64,000 bases of DNA from Hoeflea sp. IMCC20628 (GTDB lineage: Bacteria > Pseudomonadota > Alphaproteobacteria > Rhizobiales > Rhizobiaceae), in contig NZ_CP011479.1 of the NCBI RefSeq assembly GCF_001011155.1, positions 1,878,501 through 1,942,500 of the forward strand, in the 5' to 3' direction. Of the stretch, positions 1 to 10,115 are shown one piece after another (position 1 is the stretch's first letter; every line of letters begins with the position of its first letter). The translations under genes and the position numbers were made by a program. The notes under the pieces were generated by a model. The model was not told where the DNA came from, searched no databases, and was given only the letters and a program-made list of their open reading frames with translations.

Positions 1-172
1 CAGCTGCGTGACCTGCCTCAGTGCGCAAGTCGGCAAATTGCGCCAGATAACTGACAAGCTCTGCCTCGACTGCTGTCGCGATCAATTGCTGGGCTCCCGT
101 TCTCAACAAATCCGTCAGCGTGTCCGTCATCCCGTCTCGACGCGCAAAATCAACAATGTTAGTCGTCTCCAT
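1..172 (-). CDS. IS256-family transposase, N-terminal fragment
   Basis: Reading leftward from ATG at 172-170 gives 57 codons before the window ends. The product begins METTNIVDFARRDGMTDTL and continues with the LLRTGAQQLIATAVEAEL stretch typical of IS256/Mutator transposase N-termini, where this helix-rich region precedes the DDE catalytic domain. A strong ribosome-binding site (AGGAGAT, about 181-187) lies at suitable spacing. The DDE residues are outside the window, so activity cannot be judged. Confidence 0.8.
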   Translation of the reverse strand, partial: METTNIVDFARRDGMTDTLTDLLRTGAQQLIATAVEAELVSYLAQFADLRTEAGHAA

Positions 173-275
173 GGTGGCGTATCTCCTTTGGTTGGGCTGC
201 TGTCTCGCAACAACAAATCAACCAGATACGCCGCCAACCTTCAAACCGCCCAAACACCAGATTCAGTCATAGCTC
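1..275 (-). mobile_element. IS256-family insertion sequence, one end only
   Basis: The left edge of the window holds the 5' end of an IS256 (Mutator-type) transposase gene on the minus strand, plus about 100 bp of leader. The element continues off the window to the left. The inner boundary is placed near 275 because the autotransporter reading frame becomes clean directly after an in-frame TAG at 270-272. The inverted repeat and target duplication cannot be confirmed because the other end is not present. Confidence 0.75.
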
Positions 276-3053
276 GGTCAGGTCAACGTCAATGCCGGCC
301 GTCTCGATGTGGCCGGCACGCTGACCAATTCGTCGCCAGGCGCGGCCGTTGGCGGTGTTGGCGGTGTCGACATTGCAGCGGGCGGTATCCTGACAACGAC
401 TGCGCTGGCAAACAATGCCGGCGGCGAGGTCACCAATGCCGGCACGATCGATGGCGATCTGAGCAATGCCGGCACGACGACGAACTCCGGATCGGTCACC
501 GGCACGCTGATGGTATCGGGCGGTTTGTTTGACCAGAACACCGGCGGTTCGGTTGCCGGAGCTACGACGATCACCGGCGGCACCGTGACCAATGCGGGCA
601 CTCTGGCCGCAGTGGACAACCAGGCTTCGTTCACCAATGAGGCCGGTGGCGTGGCTGGCGCTGTGACCAACAGCGGCACCGGCTCTAACGCTGGCACGAT
701 TGCCTCGCTGGCCAATAGCGGCACCTTCAGTAACACTGCGACGATCAGTGGCGATGCCTCCAATACGGCCGGCACGACGACGAACACCGGATCGGTGGGC
801 GGTACGCTCACGGTCTCGGGCGGTTTGTTTGACCAGAACACCGGCGGCTCGGTTGCCGGAGCTACGACGATCACCGGCGGCACCGTGACCAATGCGGGCA
901 CTCTGGCCGCAGTGGACAATCAGGCTTCGTTCACCAATGAGGCCGGTGGCGTGGCTGGCGCTGTGACCAACAGCGGCACCGGCTCTAACGCCGGCACGAT
1001 TGCCTCGCTGGCCAATAGCGGCACCTTCAGTAACACTGCGACGATCAGTGGCGATGCCTCCAATACGGCCGGCACGACGACGAACACCGGATCGGTGGGC
1101 GGTACGCTCACGGTCTCGGGCGGTTTGTTTGACCAGAACACCGGCGGTTCGGTTGCCGGAGCCACGACGATCACCGGCGGCACCGTGACCAATGCGGGCA
1201 CTCTGGCGTCAGTAAACAACCAGGCTTCGTTCACCAACGAGGCCGGAGGCACGGCGGGCGCTGTGACCAACAGCGGCACCGGCTCGAACGCCGGCACGAT
1301 TGCCAGCGTTTCGAACGCCAACATTTTCGCCAATATGAACAACATAACCGGTGTCTTCACCCAGAGCGCCGGCACGATGACCAATACCGGCACGATCGGC
1401 GGTCTTGCCACCGTTGATGGCGGGACGTTCGACAATAATGGCGGAACGCTCAATGGTGGCCTCACCAACAACGCGATCTTCAACTCCAACGGCGGCACTC
1501 TGATCGGGACAGTCAACCCGATCATCAACAATGCCACTTTCAATCAGGCAGGCACGACCGCAGCCACCGGAGTCTTCAACAATACGGGGACGTTCAACAT
1601 GAACGGCAGCGCGTTGAACGGCTTCTCTGCCTTCAACAACACCGGCACCGTCAACGCGCTCGGCGCCTCGACACTTGGTGGTCCGGTGAACAACACCGGC
1701 GGCACGGTTTCGCTGCTCGATGGCGCGACCGACGATGTTCTGACCGTCAACGGCAATGTGACGAATGGCGGCGGCGGCACCTACAATTTCGATCTGGCGC
1801 TGACCAATGCGGCGACCGGCCTGGTCGACACCATGGTCATCGACGGTTCGCTGGCCGGAACGATCGATGTCAACTTCACACCAATCGTTGTCTCCAGCCG
1901 CGACACCCCTGGCGACACGACCGTGATCACGACGACGGGCAACGGCGGCAGCAACATTGGAACAGTGACCGGATTGGTGAGCGGCCCGTTCGTCCAGTAC
2001 AACCTTGTTGACAGCGGCAATAATTACGTCATCCGGACAACACTCAATCTGGGGACATTGGGCGGCCTGGTTGGCAGTCTCAGTTCGGTTCAGAACATCG
2101 TGAACTCGGCGATCAACCGCCCGACCAGCGCTTTCGTAGCAACGCCGATCGGTGTTGAGCCTGACACCTGTTCGCCAGGCGTCTATGGCCGCATGACCGC
2201 TGGAACATCGACTGCGACCTCGACCACTTCGAGCCCGCTTTCTGCATCCGCGAGCACCGAAGTTGATGTCAATTATGGCGGCTTCCAGGGTGGTGCGGAT
2301 TGGGGCTGCTTCAATATCGGCGGCGATGGCGCATCGGTCAATCTGGGTGTTCTCGGCGGTGTCAGTCTCGGCACGGCCAATCAGAACCAGAACCTCATCA
2401 CCTCGAGCAACCGCTTCACGTCACGGAACATCGGAGCTTACGCCACCTATTCCAAGGGTCGTTTTTTCGCAGATATCCAGACGATGTTCGACTGGACCCG
2501 GTTCGAGATCAACTCGATGGCAAACGGTCAGGTGTTCGTACAGGATGACTCGTTCGACACCCGCCGCTTCACCGTCAGCGGTTCGATGGGGTATGCCTTC
2601 TCGTTCGACGATGTGTCCGTGGTGCCAACGACCGGGTTCAGTTACTCGCGGACTTCGGCAGACAATGTCACCATTGATGCCTCACCGGGTGGTACATTGC
2701 AGTTTGATGATGTTGAAAACATTATCGGATTTGCAAGCTTGACCGTGGCTAAAACCTATATCCTGCCAAATGAAACATCGGCATTGCAGCCTTTCGTCAC
2801 GGCCAGCATCTACAATGATTTCGGCGAGGATCCGTCCGTCAATTACATTGCGCCAAGTCTTGCTGTAACGCCGACTTCGACAACCAATTTCGGGACCTAT
2901 GGCGAATTTTCGGCCGGTGTGAACTATCGCAATATTCTTGACGCCGAAAACGGCAGTTTGCGTGAGGTCAGTGCCAGTATCCGTGGCGATGTCACATTCA
3001 ACGAGAACCTCCTGGGCGGCCGCATCACGGCTAACCTGAGACTGCAGTTCTAA
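276..3053 (+). pseudogene. Autotransporter (type V secretion) gene, 5' end lost
   Basis: The open frame encodes about 920 residues with no signal peptide. Its first possible start (GTG 309) falls in the middle of passenger-type sequence. The N-terminal two thirds are Asn/Thr/Gly-rich short repeats (NAGT, NSGT, NTGG) as in beta-helical passengers. The last 270 or so residues look like an autotransporter beta-barrel, ending in ANLRLQF with the terminal Phe expected for outer-membrane insertion. In-frame sequence upstream runs back only to a TAG at 270-272, next to the IS256-type end, so the insertion element probably removed the promoter, signal peptide and start of the passenger. An internal start would give a protein that cannot be exported, so it is called a pseudogene. 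Confidence 0.75.
511..1310 (+). repeat. 300-bp tandem repeat in the autotransporter passenger
   Basis: The DNA repeats with a period of exactly 300 bp, or 100 codons: the lines at 541, 841 and 1141 are nearly the same. Copies 541-840 and 841-1140 differ at three bases, all silent, so the two encoded 100-residue units are identical. A third copy is partial and diverges after about 1205. The pattern indicates recent in-frame duplication or homogenisation. Confidence 0.9.
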
Positions 3054-3086
3054 CATCGCACAGATGCGTGGTGGAGTTTGGGCGAT

Positions 3087-3623
3087 ATGTTGAACGGCGT
3101 AGTGTCGGCTGTGGTGATTGCGCTCTGCATGATCACCAGCGGGAATTCATTCGCCCAATCGGAGACGCAGAAGGGGCCGCGCGCGCAAACTGCGGACGCT
3201 CTGCCTGCGTGGATTGTATCCTGCAGCAATGCCAACAGCGCCGGCGCTTTCAACTGCACGATGGAACAGACCCTGTTTGTGTCTTCCTCCGGGCAACGTC
3301 TGTTGGCCATGAAGCTCGTACGGAATCCGTCTGACAGGGCGCAGGTCGTTGCCACCCTGTCGCTTCCCCATGGCATCTTGCTGGATGAGGGCGCGACTTT
3401 CTGGGTGGATGATGGCGCGAAATCGGTGGCAACCATTTCTCACGCCGACGCGTCGGGGAGTTACGCGACTTTCCAGCTTGAACCGAAACTTGCCGATGCT
3501 CTGCGCAGGGGCAAGGTGTTCAATATTTCGGCGAAATCGCTTGATGGCGAGGATTTTGTCTTCGGATTGTCACTGGTTGGATTCTCTGCGGTCTACGACA
3601 TCCTGATGGGCGCCAAGCCTTGA
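3087..3623 (+). CDS. IalB-like exported protein
   Basis: The product of about 178 residues has a signal peptide (hydrophobic VVSAVVIALCMITSG, cleavage after NSFA). Its mature part resembles the invasion-associated locus B family: a W-x-V-x-C segment near the start (AWIVSCSN), a second Cys (FNCTMEQ), and the later FNISAKSLDGEDFVFGLSLVGF region. In Bartonella IalB is a surface protein linked to erythrocyte entry; in free-living rhizobia the role of these paralogues is unknown. ATG 3087 is preferred over the in-frame TTG 3078 because a GGTGGAG site (3070-3076) sits 10 bp upstream. The gene starts 33 bp after the autotransporter stop. Confidence 0.75.
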   Translation: MLNGVVSAVVIALCMITSGNSFAQSETQKGPRAQTADALPAWIVSCSNANSAGAFNCTMEQTLFVSSSGQRLLAMKLVRNPSDRAQVVATLSLPHGILLDEGATFWVDDGAKSVATISHADASGSYATFQLEPKLADALRRGKVFNISAKSLDGEDFVFGLSLVGFSAVYDILMGAKP

Positions 3624-4180
3624 TACTGGTCGCGTCGCGCAAAACTGCACCGCGGTTTGGCGATAACGACATTGAAAACCCGAGAACGACGGCGCAGCTC
3701 CAGGATGCTGAATGATTGGGCGCGCATCTATGGCTCGGTTTGGCTGGATCGTCGCCAGTCGGTATGTCGCTTAGGCTTGCCATTTGGCGCAAAATCGCAT
3801 AGTTGCGGGGCAGGTCGGTGAGGCTTGGTTTCACCGGAGCATATGTTTGCGGAAAATGGGACACAATCGGACCATCAGATTGGAACCCACAACGCTGAAT
3901 GCGAAGACTGCAAATGCGGAAAGAGCAAAGTCAGTCAGTGGGTTGACGTCAGAGATGGCGTAAATGTTTGACCCACTTGACGAGATCTAGCCGCTCCAGT
4001 TTGTCGTCCGGTCCGGCCGCCGCTTGGCGCAGGAGGGCAGGGCGAGCACGAGAAAGTGTCCGGCCGGTTGATCCCGGTTTGGAACTTATTTTGAAGAATG
4101 CCACAAGCGACGCCGGATAACCGGCCCAGTCGCGGGGCCAACCCGAACGGTCGCAGTCGCGAGGAAATGAAGGTTTGAAC
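3624..4180. other. Gene-poor spacer upstream of tig
   Basis: I see no convincing gene in these 557 bp. Short frames on both strands have no ribosome-binding site or recognisable protein pattern. I looked for a tRNA because some related genomes carry one before tig, and did not find one. The promoter of tig must lie here. Confidence 0.5.
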
Positions 4181-5614
4181 ATGCAGGTTACCGAAACGCT
4201 GGCCGAAGGGCTGAAGCGCGAATTGAAGGTTGTCGTTCCCGCTCAGGATATGGCGTCACAGCTCAATGAGAAGCTGGCTGAAGCCAAGGGAAAAATGCAG
4301 ATCAAAGGCTTTCGCCCGGGCAAAGTGCCGATCTCGCACATCAAGAAGGTCTATGGCCGTTCGATGATGGCGCAGATGGTCAATGACATGATCCAGGAAA
4401 AGCCAACCTCGATTCTTGCCGAGCGTGGAGAAAGGGCTGCAACCCAGCCGGAAATCTCCATGACCGAGGACGAGAAAGAAGCTGATCTAATTCTCAGCGG
4501 CGCAGCCGACTTCGAATTCACCATGGTCTACGAAGTCATTCCGGCTTTTGATGTAGCGGATTTTTCCAGCTTCAAGGTCGTGCGCGAGATTGTTGACGTA
4601 CCGGCGGAAGAAGTTGAGGAGCAGGTGCTCCGTGTTGCTGAAAACAGCCGCACCTATGAGCCGAAGACCGGCAAGGCTGCCGATGGCGACAAGGTGACTG
4701 TTGATTACCTCGGAAAGATCGATGGCGAAGCTTTTGAAGGCGGCGCCGATCAGGATGCCGAACTGGTTATCGGTTCCAACCGCTTCATTCCCGGCTTTGA
4801 AGAGCAGTTGATTGGCGTCAAGGCCGGCGACGAGACTGTCATCAAGGTGACGTTCCCGGCTGATTACCAGGCTGCCCATCTGGCCGGCAAGGAAGCTGCC
4901 TTCGACATTACCGTCAAGGCGGTTGCGGCTCCGGGCGCACTCGAAATCAATGACGAAACGGCCAAGACACTGGGTCTCGATTCTGCTGAAAAGCTGCGCG
5001 AAGTCGTTCGCTCGCAGATCGAAAGCCAGTATGGCCAGGCCACCCGTCAGAAGCTGAAGCGCCAGATTCTCGACCAGCTCGACGAAGCACACAAGTTCGA
5101 ATCGCCTTCCAAGCTGGTGGATGCCGAGTTTGAAAGCATCTGGCGCCAGATCAACCAGGAACTGAGCGACAACGGCAAGACGTTTGAAGACGAAGACACC
5201 ACGGAAGAAGCTGCGCGCGAGGAATATCGCACATTGGCCGAGCGCCGGGTTCGTCTTGGTCTGGTTCTGTCCAAGGTCGGCGAAGAAGCCGGCATTCAGG
5301 TCAGCGATGAAGAACTGCAGCGGTCGCTGTTTGAGCAGGTCCGCAAGTTCCCGGGCCAGGAACAGGAAATCTACGAATATTTCCAGAAGACTCCTGGCGC
5401 CGTCGCTTCGCTGCGGGCTCCGATCTTTGAAGAAAAGACCATTGATCACCTGATGACCGTCATTGACGTGACGGACAAGACAGTGACCAAGGAAGAGCTG
5501 ATGGCTGACGACGAAGCGGAAGCTTCGGAGAAGAAGCCGGCTGCAAAGAAAAAGGCGCCTGCCAAGAAGAAGGCCGCCAAGAAGGACGAAGCTGCAGCAA
5601 CCGACGCCGAATAA
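4181..5614 (+). CDS. tig: Trigger factor (ribosome-associated chaperone)
   Basis: The 477-residue protein has the three trigger-factor domains in order. The ribosome-binding N-domain begins [15 protein letters not shown] and carries the GFRPGKVP signature around residue 45. An FKBP-type prolyl isomerase domain covers about residues 150-245 ([17 protein letters not shown], then [11 protein letters not shown]). The long alpha-helical C-domain follows. The tail is rich in Lys and Ala, common in alphaproteobacterial trigger factors. ATG 4181 is preferred over TTG 4175 because the GAGGAAATGAAGG purine tract (4161-4173) is correctly spaced. It helps nascent chains fold at the ribosome exit in the cytoplasm. 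A terminator follows at once, so it is probably monocistronic. Confidence 0.97.
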   Translation: MQVTETLAEGLKRELKVVVPAQDMASQLNEKLAEAKGKMQIKGFRPGKVPISHIKKVYGRSMMAQMVNDMIQEKPTSILAERGERAATQPEISMTEDEKEADLILSGAADFEFTMVYEVIPAFDVADFSSFKVVREIVDVPAEEVEEQVLRVAENSRTYEPKTGKAADGDKVTVDYLGKIDGEAFEGGADQDAELVIGSNRFIPGFEEQLIGVKAGDETVIKVTFPADYQAAHLAGKEAAFDITVKAVAAPGALEINDETAKTLGLDSAEKLREVVRSQIESQYGQATRQKLKRQILDQLDEAHKFESPSKLVDAEFESIWRQINQELSDNGKTFEDEDTTEEAAREEYRTLAERRVRLGLVLSKVGEEAGIQVSDEELQRSLFEQVRKFPGQEQEIYEYFQKTPGAVASLRAPIFEEKTIDHLMTVIDVTDKTVTKEELMADDEAEASEKKPAAKKKAPAKKKAAKKDEAAATDAE

Positions 5615-5636
5615 GCGGACTGCGTAGCAACAGACG

Positions 5637-5666
5637 AAAAAGCCGCCTTTCGAGGCGGCTTTTTTA
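5637..5666 (+). terminator. Rho-independent terminator of tig
   Basis: The inverted repeat AGCCGCCTTTCGAGGCGGCT is followed by a T run, 25 bp after the tig stop codon. Confidence 0.92.
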
Positions 5667-5695
5667 TGGGGAGCTCGCTGTGCCGGGGCCTGCGT

Positions 5696-6799
5696 TCAAT
5701 TGCTTGTGGCCGTCCGACCACGCCAATACTGCTTTGCAGCCGGATCAATCTGCATTTTTTTAATGAGTTGTCCGAGCGTAGCTGTTGCGATGTCGGGCCA
5801 CTTTACAGATGGCTCGAGCGCAATCCTCAACAAACCTTCCAGCAGGATTGTTGAATTCACGATACTCTCAATATCGGTCTCCACCGGCAGGATGCGAACT
5901 TCAAACGTGTGCTTCTCATCCGTTGGATAGATCATGTTCATCAGGTTGAAATCGACATATTTCGTCAGTTTCAATTGCCGAAGCCTTGTGCGGGCGTCTG
6001 TCCAGTTCATATCCGCAAAGGCCGGGCTGGTCACCATCGCCAACAGGTCGTCAGGCCATTTGCCCAGGCGAGTGCAGCGCGGGTTGGTGCCAAACAACTG
6101 CTTTAGCTGATCGCCGAAGCGATCAAAGATCACCACGAGTTTGGCGAAGGCCTGTGGCGTGCACAGAGGTGCGGCGTCAAAGTGAACATGCAGTGCCGCT
6201 TCAGAAGGGATTGTAAACCCCATTGCGAATGCAGGCTCCAGCAGGGCTGCCAGCCGCTGCGCATGATTCTCGCTGATCGGTGGCGTGATGATTTCGCAAG
6301 GCCGCTCCCGTTCGCTGGGAAGCTGCGAAGCCATAGCAATGGGAGCGCCCGTGCTGTCGGCCAAACGAACCATTCCGTTGTCGAAGTGCTGCAGACGGGC
6401 GCCGAAAAGAGCCGCGATGGGCTCAAGGACAGCGCCGACCGTTGATGCAGGATCGGCATGGCGTTTGATCAATCGGATCAACCGGGCGTCGTCGCCGACT
6501 ATGCGAAACCAGCCCGGTTTGGGTGCCGCCTGCTTGTCGAGATCGGCCTGGATCGTCATGTCGTCGGCGCAGCGGGCGATCAGCTTGCCGTCCGCATCAA
6601 GCGCGTCGTAGCCAAGGGTCAGGTTCTCGAAGACCTGTACGCCTTCGAGGTCTATGAGTTCGGCCTGCGGAACGAAAACGGGGGCAATCGAGCCCCCGTC
6701 GGTGCCCTGCGCCAGACGCAAGGCAAGATCTTTTCTACTGAGCCCTGCAGGGGCTAGCAATTCGATCTCGTAGCCAGTTTTCCAGTGAATCACTGGCAT
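5696..6799 (-). CDS. Putative amidoligase (ATP-grasp/GCS-like fold)
   Basis: The 367-residue protein has the landmarks of the putative amidoligase family described near glutamine synthetase and gamma-glutamylcysteine ligases. These are an N-terminal GYEIELLAP acidic strand (residues 9-17), a central CEIITPPI strand, and a following HVHFDAAPL metal- or substrate-binding strand. Such enzymes are predicted to join a carboxyl to an amine using ATP; substrates are mostly unknown. No signal peptide or membrane segment is seen. It lies 31 bp downstream of a small exported protein gene on the same strand, so the two probably form an operon. The usual glutamine-amidotransferase neighbour of the family is absent here. 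Confidence 0.7.
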   Translation of the reverse strand: MPVIHWKTGYEIELLAPAGLSRKDLALRLAQGTDGGSIAPVFVPQAELIDLEGVQVFENLTLGYDALDADGKLIARCADDMTIQADLDKQAAPKPGWFRIVGDDARLIRLIKRHADPASTVGAVLEPIAALFGARLQHFDNGMVRLADSTGAPIAMASQLPSERERPCEIITPPISENHAQRLAALLEPAFAMGFTIPSEAALHVHFDAAPLCTPQAFAKLVVIFDRFGDQLKQLFGTNPRCTRLGKWPDDLLAMVTSPAFADMNWTDARTRLRQLKLTKYVDFNLMNMIYPTDEKHTFEVRILPVETDIESIVNSTILLEGLLRIALEPSVKWPDIATATLGQLIKKMQIDPAAKQYWRGRTATSN

Positions 6800-6830
6800 A
6801 GCAAAGCCGCTGGACTTCGCTTTGTTTGTT

Positions 6831-7316
6831 CTATCGCGCCTTTGCCAACTCGCCGAGCACCCAGCCGTTGCCGCCGCCTTCTACGTTGAGGATGATCTTC
6901 ATCTTGGCGTCATACGGGGTCATGTTCTGATTCCATTCCTTGTTCCAGTAACTGGCAAGGCTGGCGGCGTCGTCATAGCTGTAGGGTGGATTGTCTGCGT
7001 CTTCGAATTCGCAGGATTGGCCTGATTGGGAAAACATTTGGGCGGCGGCCCGGATTTTCTGGTCGAGGGCGCGTGTCTGGCGATTGAGAATCATCTGACC
7101 GGCAGAGACTTTGGCGTCCCAGATATTGTTGCCGCCCGTCGATCCTGACCAGAAATGTGCCAGCACCTTGGCGTCGCAATAGGTATATTTCTGCCCGACA
7201 TAAAATGTGGCAGCAGGTTCCTGGGCCAAAGCAGAAGACGGAAGCAATGCCGCTCCTACAACCGTGGCTGCTCCAGTCATTACGTCACGCCGTGAGATGT
7301 CGGTTTTCTTAGTCAT
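6831..7316 (-). CDS. Small exported protein, Tat-like signal peptide
   Basis: The 161-residue protein starts MTKKTDISRRDVMTGAATV. It has a twin-arginine-like SRRDVMTG motif, a hydrophobic stretch and a likely cleavage after SSALA. The mature part of about 130 residues (beginning QEPAATFYVGQKYTYCDAK) has two Cys and many aromatic residues. I do not recognise a family. ATG 7316 is preferred over the in-frame TTG at 7325. It precedes the amidoligase gene by 31 bp, so a shared pathway is possible but not shown. A folded, possibly cofactor-bearing periplasmic protein is an inference from the Tat-type signal. Confidence 0.65.
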   Translation of the reverse strand: MTKKTDISRRDVMTGAATVVGAALLPSSALAQEPAATFYVGQKYTYCDAKVLAHFWSGSTGGNNIWDAKVSAGQMILNRQTRALDQKIRAAAQMFSQSGQSCEFEDADNPPYSYDDAASLASYWNKEWNQNMTPYDAKMKIILNVEGGGNGWVLGELAKAR

Positions 7317-7584
7317 GTATTGCAACCCCAGATTATTTTCTCAAAAAAATACATTTTATCAATCGACTTCAAGAGAGCGCCAAATATGCAGCATAACCCT
7401 TTAAATCTAATGGAAAAATCTAATGTAATTCTGCTGGGGTCGCAAGGTTATTTCGACATGGCCGGTCATTATCGCGCAGAAAATGATCCGAGCCGGCTAC
7501 GGCGCCGACTTACCGTTGCATCCCGCCCGTGTCGGGCAATAGTCTTCAGCTTATCGTTTCACGTGTTTCTGCCACCAACAGATT

Positions 7585-8427
7585 CTATATCAGCTTCAGA
7601 CCCTTGAGGCTGGCGTGACCGTCCTTGCCGATGATGATGTGGTCATGCACGGTGATCCCGAGCGGTTTGGCCGTGTCGATGATGAGCTTGGTCATCTCGA
7701 TGTCGGCGCGCGACGGGGTCGGATCTCCAGATGGGTGGTTGTGGACCAGAATGATCGCTGTGGCTGAAAGTTCGAGCGCGCGCTTGACCACTTCGCGTGG
7801 ATAGACCGGGGTGTGGTCGACCGTTCCTGTCTGCTGTATTTCGTCGGCAATGAGGGTGTTCTTCTTGTCCAGGAACAGCACCCGGAATTGTTCGCGTGCT
7901 TCGAAGGCCATGGCTGCGCGGCAATATTCGATCACGGCGGACCAGGACGCCAGAACCTGCCGATCCTTGAGTTCGCCCTTGAGCATCCGGTGCGCGATCG
8001 CGGCTACCAGCTTGAGATCGGTGGCGACGCTGTCGCCAACCCCCTTGATCTCGGTCAGCAGGTGGGTCGGGGCGCCAAGCACCTCGGGGAGGGAGCCGAA
8101 CCGGGCAAGAAGCGCCTTGGCGATCGGCTTGGTGTCGCGGCGCGGGATCAGGCGGAACAGCAGCAGTTCGAGCAGTTCATAATCGGCGAGCGCCCGGTCG
8201 CCGCTGTCGCGAAACCGCAAACGCAAGCGGTCGCGATGGCCGTGATAGTGCTCCTCGGAGCCTGCCGGATTTGCAGAGGCGTCAACCGCAAGCCCTTTGG
8301 GTTTGCCCTGCCTGGTTTCGGCGAAATAGCTGCGCTCGTCTTCCGGCGCGGATACCGGACCTTCATCATTGATGCCGCCGTGATCCGGTCCGTTGTCGTT
8401 TCGGTCCGGGGGGCGGCGTGATGTCAT
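7585..8427 (-). CDS. radC: RadC/JAB-domain family protein
   Basis: The 280-residue product has a helix-hairpin-helix-like N-terminal half ([24 protein letters not shown], then [16 protein letters not shown]). The C-terminal JAB metalloprotease-like domain shows [14 protein letters not shown], the classic zinc-binding H-x-H-x10-D motif of RadC. Despite its name, a role in DNA repair is not well supported in this family. The first 65 residues are a polar, low-complexity extension. Its ATG overlaps the map stop codon by 4 bp, so the two are translationally coupled. Confidence 0.92.
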   Translation of the reverse strand: MTSRRPPDRNDNGPDHGGINDEGPVSAPEDERSYFAETRQGKPKGLAVDASANPAGSEEHYHGHRDRLRLRFRDSGDRALADYELLELLLFRLIPRRDTKPIAKALLARFGSLPEVLGAPTHLLTEIKGVGDSVATDLKLVAAIAHRMLKGELKDRQVLASWSAVIEYCRAAMAFEAREQFRVLFLDKKNTLIADEIQQTGTVDHTPVYPREVVKRALELSATAIILVHNHPSGDPTPSRADIEMTKLIIDTAKPLGITVHDHIIIGKDGHASLKGLKLI

Positions 8428-9251
8428 GCGGGCAGACCGGGCCGGTCCAGTCCGGCCGGCGACAGGGTGAAGATCTCGCAGCCATCCTCGGTGACACCGA
8501 TTGTATGTTCGTACTGGGCAGTCAGTGACCGATCCCGTGTCACCGCAGTCCAGCCATCAGACAGCACTTTGACATGCGGGCGGCCCAGATTGATCATCGG
8601 CTCAATGGTGAAGATCATTCCGGGGCGCATTTCAGGGCCTTCGTCCGGGCGGCCGTAATGCAGGATGTTGGGCGCATCGTGAAACAGTTTTCCGACGCCA
8701 TGGCCGCAAAAATCGCGCACCACCGAGCAGCGCTCGGCTTCGGCGAATCGCTGGATGGCGTCACCGATGGCGCCGATGCGGGCGCCCGGCTTGACCGCCT
8801 GGATGCCGAGCATCAGCGTCGCATGGGTGATCTCCATCAGCCGCTCGGCAGAACGCTTGATCTCGCCGACGGGATACATGCGGCTGGAATCACCGTGCCA
8901 GCCGTCAAGCACATAGGTGACGTCGATATTGACAATTTCACCTTCTCGCAGTGGCTTGTCATTGGGGATGCCATGGCAGACGACATGGTTGATCGAGGTG
9001 CAGCAGGATTTGGTGTAGCCGCGGTAATTCAGCGTCGCGGGCAGGGCGCCATTGTCCATGCCGAATTCAAACACGAACCGGTCGATCTCGTTGGTGGTCA
9101 CGCCGGGAACAACCCGGGACACGAGTTCATCCAGACAACGGGCTGTGATCTGGCTTGCCTTGCGCATGCCTTCAAAGCCATCCGGGCCATAAAGCCGGAT
9201 CTGGCCGGTGTTTTTCATCGGGGCCGATGCAGCGTCGATATAGGTAACCAT
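8424..9251 (-). CDS. map: Methionine aminopeptidase, type I
   Basis: The 275-residue enzyme removes the initiator Met from nascent proteins. Visible signatures include the substrate-binding CHGIPND, the metal ligands in [18 protein letters not shown], the [14 protein letters not shown] histidine motif and the TIEPMI glutamate motif, all in the pita-bread fold order. The N-terminus is about 20 residues longer than the E. coli form, with a polar extension, so Met 12 (9218) is an alternative start. It is followed by radC with a 4-bp overlap. Confidence 0.96.
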   Translation of the reverse strand: MVTYIDAASAPMKNTGQIRLYGPDGFEGMRKASQITARCLDELVSRVVPGVTTNEIDRFVFEFGMDNGALPATLNYRGYTKSCCTSINHVVCHGIPNDKPLREGEIVNIDVTYVLDGWHGDSSRMYPVGEIKRSAERLMEITHATLMLGIQAVKPGARIGAIGDAIQRFAEAERCSVVRDFCGHGVGKLFHDAPNILHYGRPDEGPEMRPGMIFTIEPMINLGRPHVKVLSDGWTAVTRDRSLTAQYEHTIGVTEDGCEIFTLSPAGLDRPGLPA

Positions 9252-9296
9252 GGCAGGCTCGCTTTGTCTTGTCCCGGCCGGCGCGGCGGCGGGGTT

Positions 9297-10019
9297 TCAT
9301 GTTACGCTGTTTAAACCGGATTCTTCAACGGGGACCAGCGATTCAGCTTGTATTTGCTCAGATGTGATCTTGCATCGCAAGGCGCAAGCTTCAACCCCGC
9401 GTTTCATGGCGCGATCAAACGCCACGGCATAAGCGGGGTCAAACTCACTGCAGATGCTGAAACGCTCCACATCGGACCGCTGGATCAGATAGACCATGAT
9501 GGCACGATGACCGGCGTCGGCCATGTCGCCGAGTTCTTCGAGATGCTTTGCACCGCGACTGGTGGGGCTGTCGGGAAATTCCGCCAAACCGGCGCTCCTG
9601 CAAAAATGCACATTCTTGACCTCGACATAGGCGCGTCCCAAGTCAGCATCTTGCAGGAGGATGTCGATACGGGAATTGACGCCATATTTGACTTCGCGCC
9701 TGAGTTCGCCATAGCGGTCGAGTGAACCGATCAGTCCCTCACTGATCGCGTCCTCGGCCAAGCGGTTGGGTCGTCCGGTGTTGATCCCGACCAGGGTGCC
9801 ATCGGCTTCCACCAGTTCCAGTGCGTGGGCATATTTGCGCGTGCCGCCGGAATGCGTCGTCAGGTAGCACCTCGATCCCGGTGTTGTCAGTCCGCGCATG
9901 GATCCGGTGTTGGGACAGGATCCGGTGATCACTTCGCCGTTTTCCAGCTCGGCATCGAACAGAAAGCGTTTGTAACGACGGATAAGAGTCGCGGGGATCA
10001 GCGGCGGATCAAACTTCAT
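9297..10019 (-). CDS. sfsA: SfsA family DNA/RNA-binding nuclease-like protein
   Basis: The 240-residue protein matches SfsA (sugar fermentation stimulation protein). It begins [20 protein letters not shown], with an OB-fold-like N-domain that includes [10 protein letters not shown]. The C-terminal domain is related to restriction nucleases, with DILL followed by YVEVKNV, the D...E-x-K arrangement. Its cellular function is poorly defined. It sits 45 bp upstream of map on the same strand, and an sfsA-map-radC order is plausible as one transcript. Confidence 0.93.
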   Translation of the reverse strand: MKFDPPLIPATLIRRYKRFLFDAELENGEVITGSCPNTGSMRGLTTPGSRCYLTTHSGGTRKYAHALELVEADGTLVGINTGRPNRLAEDAISEGLIGSLDRYGELRREVKYGVNSRIDILLQDADLGRAYVEVKNVHFCRSAGLAEFPDSPTSRGAKHLEELGDMADAGHRAIMVYLIQRSDVERFSICSEFDPAYAVAFDRAMKRGVEACALRCKITSEQIQAESLVPVEESGLNSVT

Positions 10020-10115
10020 GCGGCGGGCGAATAGCAGGCTTTGCCAGGACCTGCAAACACCATTGGCCCACGTTTTGATTGACTGCAGGTTTCAACGTCG
10101 CAAGTGCGTTTGCTG

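Noticed and set aside
8-532. Open frame of 174 codons on the plus strand across the IS end.
   Set aside because: It is antisense to the IS256-type transposase and then out of frame with the autotransporter; the product is Arg/Cys-rich with no pattern.
511-1310. A CRISPR-like regular repeat.
   Set aside because: The 300-bp units are tandem, coding and have no spacers.
278-2020. Long Val/Pro-rich open frames on the minus strand opposite the autotransporter repeats.
   Set aside because: They are shadows of the repeated coding sequence, repeat with the same period and have no start signals.
3624-4180. A tRNA or small RNA upstream of tig.
   Set aside because: No cloverleaf or strong hairpin with a T run could be seen.
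7317-7584. Plus-strand frame of 95 codons between the exported protein gene and radC.
   Set aside because: It lies in the AT-rich promoter region of the exported protein gene and has no pattern.
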